Source: Verrucomicrobiota bacterium (GTDB taxonomy: Bacteria > Verrucomicrobiota > Verrucomicrobiia > Verrucomicrobiales > Verrucomicrobiaceae). From it: a stretch of 7,218 nt of DNA. The notes below the pieces were generated by a model. The model was given only the letters and a program-made list of their open reading frames with translations. It searched no databases and was not told the origin of the DNA. Shown one piece after another: positions 6,225-7,218 of the stretch. The stretch is from NCBI GenBank assembly GCA_023429545.1, contig JAEYUU010000075.1, positions 1 to 7,218 of the forward strand, written 5' to 3'. How positions within the stretch are numbered: position 1 is the stretch's first letter; every line of letters begins with the position of its first letter. A program made the translations under genes and the position numbers.

Positions 6225-6247
6225 GTGGCCCGGTGTGCCGGGACCAC
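6225..6247 (-). terminator. Hairpin just after the SGNH gene stop codon
   Basis: GTGG (6225-6228) pairs with CCAC (6244-6247), and CCCGG (6229-6233) with CCGGG (6238-6242), around a TGTG loop with a single bulged A (6243). The nine-base-pair GC-rich stem begins at the last base of the stop codon of the minus-strand SGNH gene. No T-run follows, so it may stabilise the mRNA end or attenuate transcription instead of stopping it fully. Confidence 0.45.
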
Positions 6248-7218
6248 TACGACTTCTTCACCACCTTGGCCGGGATGGCCGGGTTCCACTTGCCGAAGGT
6301 GAACTCGCGCGCGGTGAAGACCCAAACGGCCACCTTCTTCTTCGACCAGAACTCACCATTCTTCACGGTGGCACGGGCTATTTCCCGGCGGGGGCCATCT
6401 GCGCCACCGGCCTGCATGGAAAATTCCTCCACGGCAGTGGCGAGCTCCGCCTGGAGGTGATCCACAAACCCGCCCTGCTGTGCCAGCATGGTGCCACCGC
6501 GGCGGAACTCCTGCAGGTGGCTGTCACCCATCACCAGCACCGGGCTCGCGGGGTCGCTTTCCACCGTGCTCACGTCGCCGCCCGCGGACTTGCCTGCGCG
6601 TTGCATGGGGAGTTTTTCCTTGGGCACGGAACCCTTCTGGGCGTCGCTGAGCAGGTCTCCGTGAAACTCCAGCGTCTGCACGGGCAGCGTGGCAAATCCA
6701 CTGCCAGCAGCCTGCGCCACGGTGGGATGGGTCTTGAGCTTGTCTGCCACGAGTTTTGCCACCATCTGGCAGGCATAGGGTGACCAGTGGGAGTCCGTGG
6801 CGCAGTAGAGTTGATTGGCATCTCCCTTGGTGCGCTCCGCCTTGAACACCGTCTCCAGATCCAGCACTTCGATTCCTGCTGCCTGGAGTTTGGCATAGTA
6901 GGGAAGCAGGCTCGGCACCGTTTTGGCATCGGCTCCGGCGCTCAGTTTCTCTGGGTAGATGGCGGCCTTCGGAGGCACTGGCACGAGGAGCAGCTCCACG
7001 CCCAGCTCCTTGAGTTCCTGCGCGTACTTCGTGATGGCGGGCATCGGATCGGTGCCTTCCTTGTTCATCTTGGCCATGTCCGCGGCTGCGAGATCTCCAC
7101 TGGCGAGATGCTCCAGTTCCTTGCGAAGGAAGAACCAGTTTTTGTCCGCTCCCTGCACGGAGAGATCGGTGGGCTGGGAGGCGGCCAGTGAGGATTTCAC
7201 GGCCTCGGTGAAGTCTTC
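6247..7218 (-). CDS. AlgX/AlgJ-like SGNH O-acetyltransferase-type protein (5' end outside window)
   Basis: The frame is open from the right edge to the TAG at 6249-6247; 323 codons are visible and the N-terminus with any signal or membrane segment is missing. A GTG at 7200 is in frame but is unlikely to be the start, since coding-like sequence continues upstream (EDFTEAVKSS). The protein resembles the SGNH-fold AlgX/AlgJ family, which works in the periplasm on acetylation of exopolysaccharide such as alginate. The family landmarks are WFFLRKELEHLASG near the visible start, VPVPPKAAIYPEKL, the catalytic TDSHWS (Asp at 6793-6795, His at 6787-6789) and the nucleophile motif GDSHLQEF (Ser at 6520-6522). 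All three triad members are present, so activity is expected. Known partners are MBOAT proteins of the AlgI type, which may lie upstream beyond this window. The beta-helix gene downstream on the same strand suggests a joint polysaccharide role. The actual polymer is unknown. Confidence 0.78.
   Translation of the reverse strand, partial: EDFTEAVKSSLAASQPTDLSVQGADKNWFFLRKELEHLASGDLAAADMAKMNKEGTDPMPAITKYAQELKELGVELLLVPVPPKAAIYPEKLSAGADAKTVPSLLPYYAKLQAAGIEVLDLETVFKAERTKGDANQLYCATDSHWSPYACQMVAKLVADKLKTHPTVAQAAGSGFATLPVQTLEFHGDLLSDAQKGSVPKEKLPMQRAGKSAGGDVSTVESDPASPVLVMGDSHLQEFRRGGTMLAQQGGFVDHLQAELATAVEEFSMQAGGADGPRREIARATVKNGEFWSKKKVAVWVFTAREFTFGKWNPAIPAKVVKKS

Noticed and set aside
6100..6783. Plus-strand open frame (227 codons) opposite the SGNH gene
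   Set aside because: The minus-strand frame carries TDSHWS and GDSHLQ catalytic motifs; this one is histidine- and leucine-rich shadow sequence.

Overview
The window looks like a moderately high-GC chromosome segment of a Gram-negative bacterium, most likely a member of the Verrucomicrobia or a PVC relative. The hints are a secreted Esterase_D/SMP-30 fusion protein, a secreted parallel beta-helix protein, an AlgX/AlgJ-like SGNH protein, and several start codons without a clear Shine-Dalgarno sequence. This assignment rests on gene content only and is tentative. No rRNA, tRNA, CRISPR array, insertion sequence or phage gene was seen.

Layout. On the minus strand, 1-1548 encodes the first 516 residues of a secreted two-domain protein: an enterochelin-esterase-like hydrolase followed by an SMP-30/gluconolactonase-like propeller that runs off the left edge. 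A 108-bp divergent spacer follows. A plus-strand run then encodes a stand-alone MOSC-domain protein (1657-2115), MobA (2132-2719), FdhD (2706-3533, overlapping mobA by 14 bases) and, after a 221-bp spacer with palindromes, a cysteine desulfurase (3755-4882). Two minus-strand genes face this run: a secreted right-handed beta-helix protein (4907-6112) and, upstream of it, the C-terminal part of an AlgX/AlgJ-like SGNH protein (6247 to beyond the right edge).

How the genes fit together. The plus-strand run is a molybdenum-cofactor maturation cassette for a formate dehydrogenase-type enzyme. MobA adds GMP to the molybdopterin cofactor. FdhD carries sulfur from a cysteine desulfurase to the cofactor. 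The desulfurase next door is a natural sulfur donor, and a MOSC protein is a plausible further sulfur or Moco carrier. The target molybdoenzyme is not in the window. The right-hand minus-strand pair suggests acetylation and processing or binding of an exported polysaccharide.

The strongest unusual signals are in the left-hand fusion gene. Base composition drops sharply at the domain junction, and two metal-ligand positions of the SMP-30 domain appear substituted. Other points are a perfect 8-bp inverted repeat one base before the beta-helix start codon, tandem palindromes between fdhD and the desulfurase gene, and hairpins at gene ends. I do not see a clear new multi-gene system.
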